Positions 1-5,572 of a stretch of DNA of 5,883 nucleotides are shown one piece after another. Source of the stretch: Candidatus Atribacter fermentans (GTDB lineage: Bacteria > Atribacterota > Atribacteria > Atribacterales > Atribacteraceae); assembly GCA_012517485.1 (NCBI GenBank), contig JAAYUT010000617.1:1-5883 (forward strand), written 5' to 3'. The number at the start of each line of letters is the position of its first letter. The stretch's first letter is position 1. Under the pieces are notes generated by a model. The model was given only the letters and a program-made list of their open reading frames with translations, was not told the DNA's origin and made no database searches. Made by a program: the position numbers and the translations under genes.

Positions 1-1
1 A

Positions 2-388
2 GCCATTGAAATTTCTAAAGAACTTTTAAGAAAAGTTGGCATATTGGACAAGATTAATGCTTATCCAGATCAGCTTTCTGGAGGACAAAAACAAAGAGTA
101 GCCATAGCCCGGGCCTTGGCGATGGAGCCAAAACTGATGTTGTTCGATGAACCTACCTCTGCGCTCGATCCAGAAATGATCAAAGAAGTATTAGAAGTCA
201 TGAAGCAATTAGCGTTAAGTGGTATGACTATGATGATAGTGTCCCATGAAATGGGATTTGCCCGAGAAGCGGCGAATAAAATTTCTTTTTTAGATCAGGG
301 AAGTATTGTTGAAATTTCCGATAAGGATGAATTTTTCCGAAATCCAAAACACGAGAGGACCAAGGCCTTTCTCAGTAAAATTTTATAG
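2..388 (+). CDS. Polar amino acid ABC transporter ATP-binding protein, C-terminal part (5' truncated by window edge)
   Basis: This is the nucleotide-binding subunit that powers an amino acid importer on the cytoplasmic face of the membrane. The reading frame is open from base 2, and 128 residues are visible before TAG at 386-388. The signature LSGGQKQR is at visible residues 25-32, Walker B LMLFDEP at 45-51, the D-loop SALD at 53-56, and the H-loop histidine in IVSHEMGF at residue 82. Walker A and the Q-loop lie upstream, so about 110 residues are missing compared with the usual length of about 240. The SGGQ-to-SHEMGF stretch is typical of the GlnQ/HisP (polar amino acid) family. A TTG at 44 is internal and is not the start. 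The two permeases follow directly, and no substrate-binding protein is visible, so it probably lies upstream of the window or elsewhere. Substrate cannot be assigned. Confidence 0.95.
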   Translation, partial: AIEISKELLRKVGILDKINAYPDQLSGGQKQRVAIARALAMEPKLMLFDEPTSALDPEMIKEVLEVMKQLALSGMTMMIVSHEMGFAREAANKISFLDQGSIVEISDKDEFFRNPKHERTKAFLSKIL

Positions 389-393
389 GTGGG

Positions 394-1065
394 GTGGTTC
401 TTATACTAATTGATACTCATCTTATAGCCCGCGTAATGCCAATGTTTTTAAGCGGTTTATTAGAAACGGTTAAAATCTCGGTGCTAGGCGGGATAATTGC
501 TTTAATTATTGGGACCATTTTAGGGATATTGTTGACCACAAATAGTAAGATCGCCAAGGTTATCATTGGAGTTTATACAGGTTTTATTCGGTCTACTCCT
601 CTCCTGGTTCAGCTTTATTTCATCCATTTTGGTCTTCCAATAATTGGGGTTAAGCTGTCAAGTTTTCAAAGTGCGGTTATTGCTTTATCTATTAATTGTG
701 CTGCTTATATCACAGAGATAGTTCGGGGTGGATTAAATGCAGTTGACAAAGGACAGCACGAAGCCGCCAAAGCTTTAAGCCTTTCTTGGTTTCAAACCAT
801 GAAAATTATTGTGTTGCCTCAAGCTTTTCAGGTGGCACTTCCTCCCTTGATTAGCCAATTTTCCTATCTCATAAAAGATACCAGTCTGGCTGCTGTCGTT
901 ATTGTTCCGGAAATAACTTATATATCAAGAAAAGTTGCCTCTCAAACTTATCGGCCAATCGAATCTTTTGGCATTCCTACTCTGATTTATTTTTTAATTT
1001 TCGTCTTGCTGCGATTGTTGAGTAATTTTGTATCTGCCAAGGGGCGGAAGATGGTAAGAGGGTGA
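394..1065 (+). CDS. Polar amino acid ABC transporter permease (HisM/HisQ family), first of two
   Basis: Inner-membrane subunit of the importer, 223 aa from the GTG at 394. It shows about five hydrophobic segments (roughly residues 22-47, 58-80, 91-108, 140-172, 192-210). The family sequence RSTPLLVQ is at 66-73. The cytoplasmic EAA loop, EAAKALSLSWFQ, begins at residue 123 and runs into VLPQAF; it contacts the ATPase. The normally conserved glycine of the EAA loop is serine here (residue 129). The gap after the ATPase stop is 5 nt. The start is uncertain: GTG 394 lies inside a G-rich stretch (AGGTGGGG, 387-394), so its Shine-Dalgarno spacing is poor. The alternative ATG at 436 has no ribosome site and would cut the usual N-terminal tail before the first helix. 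Family assignment is firm, substrate unknown. Confidence 0.92.
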   Translation: MVLILIDTHLIARVMPMFLSGLLETVKISVLGGIIALIIGTILGILLTTNSKIAKVIIGVYTGFIRSTPLLVQLYFIHFGLPIIGVKLSSFQSAVIALSINCAAYITEIVRGGLNAVDKGQHEAAKALSLSWFQTMKIIVLPQAFQVALPPLISQFSYLIKDTSLAAVVIVPEITYISRKVASQTYRPIESFGIPTLIYFLIFVLLRLLSNFVSAKGRKMVRG

Positions 1066-1069
1066 AGAA

Positions 1070-1714
1070 GTGGACCAGATAACTATTGCAAATCAATTTA
1101 TAAGATTAGGTGGTGCGTTTATTAGGAATTTGGAATTTCTTCCCTGGGTGTTACTCATCGGATTTGTATTTGGTTTACTTTTCGCCTTGATTCGTTTTCA
1201 TCGTATTCCAATTTTAAATTTAATTGTCATAGCATTTGTTGAAATCATGAGAGGGGCTCCTTTTTTAATTATTGTTTTTGGAGTCTATTTTGCACTTCCC
1301 TATTTGGGTATTCAGCTGGATGCAATTGCCAGTGGAATTGTTGTTTTATCGATGTCTGCAACTGCTTATTTATCCGAAATTTTCAGAAGTGGATTAATGG
1401 CTATAGATAAAGGCCAATTCGAGGCTGCCGATGCGCTTGGTTTAACCTATTTTCAGAAGTTACGTATAGTTTTGTTACCTCAGGTGATTAAAATATCTCT
1501 GCCATCCATGATTGGGCAGATCGTTTTAACCATAAAAGATACTTCAATTGTTTCTTTGGTTGGTGTGGTTGAAATTGTTCGAACTTCAAGACAGATCATG
1601 CAAATTACCTTAGATCCGTTTACTGCATTTGGGATAGTATCAATCTATTTTGCCATAGTTTGTTACCCATTAATATACTTTTCACAGCGGTTAGAGAGGA
1701 GGATGCAGAAATGA
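1070..1714 (+). CDS. Polar amino acid ABC transporter permease (HisM/HisQ family), second of two
   Basis: Second membrane subunit, 214 aa, expected to form a heterodimer with the preceding permease. GTG 1070 is preceded by AAGAGGG (1056-1062) at 7-nt spacing, which supports this start. Hydrophobic segments are near residues 24-42, 48-80, 86-101, 133-167 and 185-204. The family sequence MRGAPFLI is at 60-67. A canonical EAA loop, EAADALGLTYFQ, begins at residue 118 and keeps its glycine at 124. The gap after the first permease is 4 nt. Its stop TGA (1712-1714) overlaps the aminotransferase ATG (1711), so the two are probably translationally coupled. The pairing of two related but different permeases matches HisQM-type importers rather than homodimeric systems. 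Confidence 0.93.
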   Translation: MDQITIANQFIRLGGAFIRNLEFLPWVLLIGFVFGLLFALIRFHRIPILNLIVIAFVEIMRGAPFLIIVFGVYFALPYLGIQLDAIASGIVVLSMSATAYLSEIFRSGLMAIDKGQFEAADALGLTYFQKLRIVLLPQVIKISLPSMIGQIVLTIKDTSIVSLVGVVEIVRTSRQIMQITLDPFTAFGIVSIYFAIVCYPLIYFSQRLERRMQK

Positions 1715-2886
1715 AACTTAGCTATGGTTCATCGCGGTTAGATATTTACGAACCAAATGTATTTGCTTTTATTCAGGATTTAAAAAAAAATGTGCCAATT
1801 AAAAACAACCAGTCATTAATCGATCTCAGTATTGGAGCTCCTAATCGACCAACTCCACCTTGGATTATTCAAGAATTAAAAGATCAGGTAGGTAATCCCC
1901 AGTTTCATTCTTATCCTCCTCCTCATGGTAGTAAAGAATTGAGAGAGTCAATCGCCCGCTGGTACAAGAAAAGATTTCGAGTGAATATTGACCCAGATCG
2001 AAATGTATTGGTAACCATCGGCGTAAAAGAAGCCATCGCCAATTCTATATTAGCATTGGTAAATCCTGGTAATGGCGTATTAGTGCCTGATCCAGGTTAT
2101 CCGACCTATTTTGATGGGGCTCTTTTTGCCGGAGCACGTCTACTTACTTATAAAAGTGATTATGACGAAGATTTTGTTTTCAATGAAATTGAGGAGAAAG
2201 TTCGTATATTCAAGCCAAAAGTGGTTATTGTGAGCTATCCCAGCAATCCAACCGGCCGGATGGTTACCAGTGATTTTTACCAAAAGCTTGCTTTGCTGAG
2301 CAAGAAGGAAAATTTTATTGTTATAAGTGATTTAGCTTATTCAGAAATAACCTTTGACAGCTTAGCGGCTCCCAGTTACTTGGAATCAATGACACCCGAA
2401 ATGACTGGTATTGAATATTTTACTTTTTCAAAAACTTACAACATGGCTGGCTGGAGGTTGGGAGCGATAGTAGGGAGCGAAAGCTTAGTAAGCCCCGTGA
2501 AGCTCTATAAATCGAAAATAGATTCCAATGTTTTTTATCCGATTCAATTAGCAGGAGTCTGTGCATTAGAGGAAACACCTGATTCTTACTATCAGGAATT
2601 AAAAGAAATGTATGAGGAACGACGAAATATCCTTTGTTCTGGTTTTGATGACGTCGGCTTATCTTACTCTCCGGTTCAAGGAGCGATTTATGTTTGGCTA
2701 AAGACGCCAAAAGATATGGACTCATTTGAGTTTACCAAAGAATTATTTATCAATACAGGCATTCTGGTAGTTCCTGGAAACGGCTATAGCATGGAAGGTG
2801 GGGATCATGTCCGGGTTGGTTTAGTTCAGGAAGCTCCACTCCTCTCTGAAGCCGTCCAGCGCTTGAAAGAGTGGCTTAAAAAATAG
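1711..2886 (+). CDS. Fold-type I PLP-dependent aminotransferase, LL-DAP/aspartate aminotransferase-like
   Basis: A cytoplasmic pyridoxal-phosphate enzyme of 391 aa that swaps an amino group between an amino acid and a 2-oxo acid. ATG 1711 sits 8 nt after AGGAGG (1697-1702) and overlaps the previous stop as ATGA, which decides the start over in-frame codons upstream. Class I/II aminotransferase landmarks are present: DLSIGAPNRPTPP near the N-terminus, HSYPPPHG, the asparagine of SNPTG at 179, the DLAY pair D207/Y210, the Schiff-base lysine K241 in SKTYNMAGWRLG, and the carboxylate-binding arginine R368 in VRVGLV. The passages KEAIANSILALVNPG and PDPGYPTYFDGALFAGA resemble LL-diaminopimelate aminotransferase-like proteins. 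Because it sits between an amino acid importer and two aldolase-family enzymes, I infer it deaminates the imported compound. A role in lysine synthesis is possible but less likely. The true substrate is unknown. Confidence 0.92.
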   Translation: MKLSYGSSRLDIYEPNVFAFIQDLKKNVPIKNNQSLIDLSIGAPNRPTPPWIIQELKDQVGNPQFHSYPPPHGSKELRESIARWYKKRFRVNIDPDRNVLVTIGVKEAIANSILALVNPGNGVLVPDPGYPTYFDGALFAGARLLTYKSDYDEDFVFNEIEEKVRIFKPKVVIVSYPSNPTGRMVTSDFYQKLALLSKKENFIVISDLAYSEITFDSLAAPSYLESMTPEMTGIEYFTFSKTYNMAGWRLGAIVGSESLVSPVKLYKSKIDSNVFYPIQLAGVCALEETPDSYYQELKEMYEERRNILCSGFDDVGLSYSPVQGAIYVWLKTPKDMDSFEFTKELFINTGILVVPGNGYSMEGGDHVRVGLVQEAPLLSEAVQRLKEWLKK

Positions 2887-2911
2887 AGAAGGAGTCATGA
2901 TGAGAGAATGA
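2887..2911 (+). promoter_or_regulatory. Strong Shine-Dalgarno followed by a four-codon mini-ORF overlapping the first lyase start
   Basis: AGAAGGAG (2887-2894) is a strong ribosome site. It lies only 2-5 nt before tandem ATG codons at 2897 and 2900, but 13 nt before the lyase ATG at 2908. The tandem ATGs open a frame encoding Met-Met-Arg-Glu, whose TGA (2909-2911) overlaps the lyase start as ATGA. Seen directly: the codons and spacing. Inferred: ribosomes could load on the mini-ORF and re-initiate at 2908. A weaker GAGAG sits at 2902-2906, too close to help much. Confidence 0.45.
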
Positions 2912-3804
2912 AACCTCAAGGTATCATTGTTCCGATGGTTACCCCTTTGGATGAAACTGGGACAACCGTACAGCTGAATCAGGTTGAAAATTTAGTCCGA
3001 TTTTTAATCCAGAAAAAAGTCAATGCTCTTTTTGTTACTGGTACTACTGGTGAAGGGCCATTGATTAGTTATGAAGAAAAAAAAGAAATTTTTCGGGCCG
3101 TTCACCAAGTCAACGAGGGACAACTTTCACTGATAGCTCAGGTTGGAAGTTTAACCACTCAGGAAACCATTAAAACAGCAGAAGCTGCTTTGGATAATGG
3201 ATTTGAATATATTGCTGTGTTACCGCCTTTTTATTTCAAATATAACGATGATGCCTTATATCAATATTATCAAACCGTAGCCAAGGCAATATCACCAAAT
3301 CCAATTTTTCTTTATAACATTCCTTCTACCACCAATCATTTTCTGAGCATTCAATTGGTACAGAAAATTAAAGATACCCTATCCAATGTTAAAGGAATCA
3401 AAGATAGTAGCGGTATCATGAGTCACCTCTCCCAGTTGATTGCGATGCAGGATGACAATTTCTCGGTTTATATTGGGAGCGATATTCTTTCTTTTTCCTG
3501 CTTTTTGTTAGGTGCAAAAGGGATGGTGAGTGGTCCGGCCGGGGTTATTCCTGAAATTTACGTATCTTTTTACCAAGCAATTCAAGCCGGCAACCTTGAA
3601 GCAGCAGGTTCCCTTTACCGAAAAATTGCCCAGATTTCACGAATGTTCAAAGATGGTAGTGATTTATCCTTATTTAAAATCGCCTTACAAATGCGAGGCC
3701 TGATGGTTGGTGGAGTGAGACCCCCGTTAGTTGAGTGTTCTCAAAATGATAAAGATAGATTTATAAAGGAATTCAAAGCGTTTGTAGAAATTAATAATAT
3801 TTAA
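2908..3804 (+). CDS. DHDPS/N-acetylneuraminate lyase superfamily protein, first of two (class I aldolase or dehydratase)
   Basis: A TIM-barrel lyase of 298 aa, the usual family length (about 290-300). Enzymes of this superfamily form a Schiff base with pyruvate or a 2-oxo acid and carry out aldol condensation, retro-aldol cleavage or dehydration. Visible are GTTGEGP with the active-site threonines T46-T47, tyrosine Y136 in LYNIPSTTN, and the Schiff-base lysine K165 in VKGIKDSSG. The arginine that follows YNxPS in true DapA (E. coli R138) is threonine 141 here, arguing against 4-hydroxy-tetrahydrodipicolinate synthase. The C-terminal GGVRPPLVE resembles KDG-aldolase-like members. It lies 21 nt after the aminotransferase, so it probably acts on that enzyme's 2-oxo acid product (inference). 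Automated annotation would likely call it dapA; I would not. ATG 2908 gives the family's MKxxGIIVPMVTP start. Confidence 0.92.
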   Translation: MKPQGIIVPMVTPLDETGTTVQLNQVENLVRFLIQKKVNALFVTGTTGEGPLISYEEKKEIFRAVHQVNEGQLSLIAQVGSLTTQETIKTAEAALDNGFEYIAVLPPFYFKYNDDALYQYYQTVAKAISPNPIFLYNIPSTTNHFLSIQLVQKIKDTLSNVKGIKDSSGIMSHLSQLIAMQDDNFSVYIGSDILSFSCFLLGAKGMVSGPAGVIPEIYVSFYQAIQAGNLEAAGSLYRKIAQISRMFKDGSDLSLFKIALQMRGLMVGGVRPPLVECSQNDKDRFIKEFKAFVEINNI

Positions 3805-3870
3805 AAATATGAAAAGTTATAACTATAACTGAAAAGAAGCACGAATATAATCAAAAAGGATTGGATAAAG
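3805..3870 (+). promoter_or_regulatory. Gap between the two lyases: possible internal promoter and palindromic operator-like site
   Basis: This 66-nt AT-rich gap is the widest inside the gene cluster. It holds a perfect TATAAT at 3846-3851, but no good -35 box 16-18 nt upstream and no extended TG. It also holds a 10-bp perfect palindrome AGTTATAACT (3815-3824), which is part of a tandem TATAAC-TATAAC (3818-3829). No terminator hairpin is seen. AAAGGA (3855-3860) is a moderate ribosome site 10 nt before ATG 3871. An internal promoter is possible, but in such AT-rich sequence the TATAAT may be chance. Confidence 0.25.
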
Positions 3871-4773
3871 ATGAATGCTGATAATATACATGGGGTAATA
3901 GTTCCTGTCATTACTCCGATCAATGATAGAGAAGAAATTGATCAGATAGCGTTACAGGGTATTATAGAAAGATTAATAAAAGCTAAAGTTGATGGGGTTT
4001 TCATGGGTGGATCGGCTGGTGAGGGACCTTTGCTTCCAATTCACCAATGGACTCAATTAATGCAAAAGTCTTTTGAATTCACACAAAACCGGGTCATTCT
4101 CATGGGTGGTGTGATTGATACTTCATCAGCTAAGATTAAGAAAAAAATAAGAATTTTGAAAGATATAGGATATTCATATGTCGTGATTACTCCTTCTTTT
4201 TATATTTCCATTCATTCAGAAAGCGAACAATTCCGCTTGTTTGCTGAATGTTATGAAGAGTGCGATGGTATGGAGATGATAGCTTATAATATACCCTCTT
4301 GCACTGGATCAAAATTATCGATCAAAGTATTATGCGATTTAGCGCGTCGTGGTTGGATTCATTGGTGTAAAGAAAGCTCGGGAGTTGCTGACTATTACAC
4401 AGAATTAATTCAGAAAGGGAAAGATGCAGGTCTTTCGGTACTTATGGGAGACGAAGTCAGTATTTTACCAGCGCTTTTTGCTGGAGCCAAAGGAATTGTT
4501 CCAGGATGTGCCAATGTTGATCCAGCTACCTTTGTTTCGATTTATCGTTCTGCCTTACAAAAAAACTTCGATGATTTAAGAAAATATAATGATCGAATAA
4601 TAGCCTTACGAAAAAACCTTCCATTGGCTGGTACTTGTTGGATTTCGGGAATTAAATACGCTCTTTCGGTGCTCGGTTTTGGAAATGGTAAAGTATTATC
4701 TCCGCTTGAACCGTTAAACGACCAACAGAAAGCGCAGGTGGAGAGTTTCCTTTCCAGTAGCTCATTAAGTTAA
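3871..4773 (+). CDS. DHDPS/N-acetylneuraminate lyase superfamily protein, second of two, with altered active site
   Basis: A second TIM-barrel lyase of 300 aa, clearly diverged from its neighbour. It keeps the tyrosine Y139 in YNIPSCTG and the Schiff-base lysine K167 in WCKESSGV, so imine chemistry should still be possible. The Thr-Thr pair of DapA is Ser48-Ala49 here (GGSAGEGP). N-acetylneuraminate lyase carries Ser-Thr at this place, so the loss of the second hydroxyl is unusual. The position of DapA R138 is cysteine 144. Together these argue for a substrate different from that of DapA and of the first lyase. ATG 3871 gives the expected MNADNIHGVIVPVITP start and is preceded by AAAGGA at 10 nt. 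It is separated from the first lyase by 66 nt and is the last firm gene of the cluster. It could be an aldolase, a dehydratase or a partner subunit of the first lyase; the sequence does not decide. Confidence 0.9.
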   Translation: MNADNIHGVIVPVITPINDREEIDQIALQGIIERLIKAKVDGVFMGGSAGEGPLLPIHQWTQLMQKSFEFTQNRVILMGGVIDTSSAKIKKKIRILKDIGYSYVVITPSFYISIHSESEQFRLFAECYEECDGMEMIAYNIPSCTGSKLSIKVLCDLARRGWIHWCKESSGVADYYTELIQKGKDAGLSVLMGDEVSILPALFAGAKGIVPGCANVDPATFVSIYRSALQKNFDDLRKYNDRIIALRKNLPLAGTCWISGIKYALSVLGFGNGKVLSPLEPLNDQQKAQVESFLSSSSLS

Positions 4774-4788
4774 GGTACAGGAATACAT

Positions 4789-4908
4789 TTGACCTCAGTG
4801 CTATTGAGGATAATTTTTGGCATTGTATTCGTTTTGCTGAGTTATTTTAATCAAAAACTCAGTCCGGTAGCTCATATTGTCGCGGTGTATCATAAATACC
4901 CATTTTAA
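4789..4908 (+). CDS. Possible 39-aa small membrane protein, unrecognised
   Basis: I do not recognise this product. A TTG at 4789 is preceded by AGGA (4779-4782) at 6-nt spacing, 15 nt after the second lyase stop. It opens a 39-codon frame ending in TAA at 4906-4908. The predicted peptide has one hydrophobic segment (about residues 4-20, LLRIIFGIVFVLLSYF), then a basic/polar tail, NQKLSPVAHIVAVYHKYPF. That layout is typical of single-pass small membrane proteins. Against it: short open frames are common by chance in AT-rich DNA, the start is TTG, the frame overlaps a hairpin, and repeat DNA begins 12 nt after the stop. It could also be the remnant of a longer gene cut by repeat insertion. Confidence 0.28.
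   Translation: MTSVLLRIIFGIVFVLLSYFNQKLSPVAHIVAVYHKYPF
4793..4818 (+). terminator. Weak terminator-like hairpin after the second lyase
   Basis: CCTCAG (4793-4798) pairs with TTGAGG (4804-4809) through five Watson-Crick pairs and one G-U, with a 5-nt loop, followed by ATAATTTTT. The stem is short and the T-tract imperfect, so intrinsic termination would be inefficient. It lies 20 nt after the lyase stop, where an operon terminator is expected. A second inverted repeat without a T-tract, CTGAGTT (4837-4843) with AACTCAG (4856-4862), lies just downstream. Confidence 0.35.
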
Positions 4909-4920
4909 AAAGTACCATTA

Positions 4921-4990
4921 AACCTATCCCCCTCAATGGAGGATAGGTTGGCTGATTCCCCTCCTTGGAGGGATACCATTCGCGGCGGGG
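4921..4990. repeat. C/G-rich inverted-repeat element, copy A
   Basis: The left half is a strong hairpin. AACCTATCC (4921-4929) pairs perfectly with GGATAGGTT (4941-4949), with two more C-G pairs inside after one mismatch and a loop TCAAT. The right half contains ATTCCCCTCCTTGGAGGGAT (4955-4974), identical to 5615-5634 in copy B, and ends in GGCGGGG. The shared layout with copy B makes this a dispersed element rather than chance. The right boundary is approximate. Confidence 0.75.
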
Positions 4991-5010
4991 AAAGTGCTCT
5001 TTTTATTTGG

Positions 5011-5051
5011 CATTCAGGGTCTTCACTTTATGAGGGTGTGAGGATCTCATC
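5011..5051 (+). repeat. Degenerate 41-bp dispersed repeat, GGATCTCATC subtype, copy 1
   Basis: This copy ends in GTGAGGATCTCATC. It matches the copy at 5116-5159 at about 31 of 41 aligned positions by hand. It is the most decayed member; the usual CGTCATCCTGAG beginning is degraded to CATTCAGGG. Confidence 0.6.
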
Positions 5052-5060
5052 ACCCCAATC

Positions 5061-5104
5061 CGTCATTGTGAGACCTCGCTTTTTAAAGTCGTGGCAATCT
5101 CATC
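5061..5104 (+). repeat. Dispersed repeat, GGCAATCTCAT subtype, copy 2
   Basis: It begins CGTCATTGTGAGACCTCGC and ends GTCGTGGCAATCTCAT. These ends are the reverse complement of the repeat at 5711-5751 (ATGAGATTGCCACGTCG...GCAATGACG), so the same family is present in opposite orientation. Confidence 0.75.
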
Positions 5105-5115
5105 TGATGCCCCAG

Positions 5116-5159
5116 CGTCATCCTGAGACTTCACCTTTTGAAGCCGCGAGGATCTCATC
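5116..5159 (+). repeat. Dispersed repeat, GGATCTCATC subtype, copy 3
   Basis: It begins CGTCATCCTGAGACTTCACC and ends CGCGAGGATCTCATC. The CGTCATCCTGAG...GGATCTCAT form is a sister subtype of the CGTCATTGCGAG...GCAATCTCAT repeat. The centre contains TTCACCTTTTGAA, a short imperfect inverted repeat. Confidence 0.72.
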
Positions 5160-5194
5160 TTTTATATGCCTTTTATTTTAAAATGCTTTGAAGA

Positions 5195-5235
5195 ATGAGA
5201 TTCTCACATCGCATAAGACGCTCCTCAGAATAACA
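5195..5235 (-). repeat. Dispersed 41-bp repeat, copy 4 (reverse orientation)
   Basis: It begins ATGAGATTCTCACATCG and matches 5711-5751 at 34 of 41 positions, including the identical 18-mer TCGCATAAGACGCTCCTC at 5209-5226. The mismatches cluster in the two ends, which lets the outer arms drift while the core stays fixed. Confidence 0.75.
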
Positions 5236-5243
5236 AATTGGAT

Positions 5244-5298
5244 ATGAGAGATTACCACGTTGTTCAACCAAAGAACGGTTGAACTCCTCACAATGACG
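5244..5298 (-). repeat. Dispersed repeat, copy 5, with an expanded perfect hairpin core
   Basis: The family ends are present: ATGAGAGATTACCACG at the left and CTCCTCACAATGACG at the right. The core is longer than in the other copies and holds a perfect 8-bp stem, GTTCAACC (5262-5269) with GGTTGAAC (5277-5284), around a 7-nt loop. It is about 55 bp rather than 41. Confidence 0.7.
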
Positions 5299-5328
5299 GA
5301 TTTAGAAAAGAATTTTCATTGTTATCTG

Positions 5329-5345
5329 GTGCCATAACATGACAC
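5329..5345. repeat. Imperfect 17-bp palindrome
   Basis: GTGCCAT (5329-5335) and ATGACAC (5339-5345) are inverted with one mismatch around AAC. It is the first of four palindromes whose centres fall about 38-44 bp apart up to 5470. Confidence 0.5.
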
Positions 5346-5368
5346 GAGGAACAAATCAGAAAACCCCC

Positions 5369-5396
5369 GAGCATGATAAATCAAGCCCCTACCAAA
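5369..5396. repeat. Palindromic repeat with TACCAAA tail, copy 1
   Basis: Bases 5371-5396 are the same as 5764-5788 except for one extra C. The core ATGATAAATCA is an inverted repeat around AA, extended imperfectly outward by GAGC and GCCC. Confidence 0.75.
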
Positions 5397-5412
5397 GAAT
5401 ATAAAATTGCCA

Positions 5413-5432
5413 GGGCACAATGTATTTTGCTC
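5413..5432. repeat. Imperfect 20-bp palindrome
   Basis: GGGCACAA (5413-5420) faces TTTTGCTC (5425-5432) around TGTA. The stem has one mismatch and one possible G-U pair. Confidence 0.5.
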
Positions 5433-5450
5433 GTTCTTTAAATAATGTGG

Positions 5451-5470
5451 CGACATGCCATGGCATGTCG
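5451..5470. repeat. Perfect 20-bp palindrome
   Basis: CGACATGCCATGGCATGTCG reads identically on both strands. A perfect 20-bp palindrome without a spacer is very unlikely by chance. It could be a decayed repeat unit, a binding site for a dimeric protein, or a cruciform. No gene flanks it closely. Confidence 0.85.
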
Positions 5471-5572
5471 AATCTTGGATTTCATTTTTGTTTGGTGCTT
5501 ATGGATAGTATAAGGATCTTCCCTGGCAATATGGCAAAAAATAAGTAAATAAGTAATAAAAAACAGAGGCAC

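Noticed and set aside
1660..1710. Upstream extension of the aminotransferase start
   Set aside because: ATG 1711 has a perfect AGGAGG at 8 nt and an ATGA overlap with the permease stop. The extension would overlap the permease by over 50 nt without a ribosome site.
2420..2725. Minus-strand open frame of 101 codons
   Set aside because: It lies entirely antisense inside the aminotransferase and has no recognisable features.
4837..4862. Second terminator from the CTGAGTT/AACTCAG inverted repeat
   Set aside because: The loop is 12 nt and no T-tract follows the stem, so it does not fit an intrinsic terminator.
4936..5181. Plus-strand open frame of 81 codons
   Set aside because: It runs through the C/G-rich element and three 41-bp repeats. 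Its peptide is a translation of those repeats (SPPWRD, RISSP, ARISS) with no family resemblance and no ribosome site.
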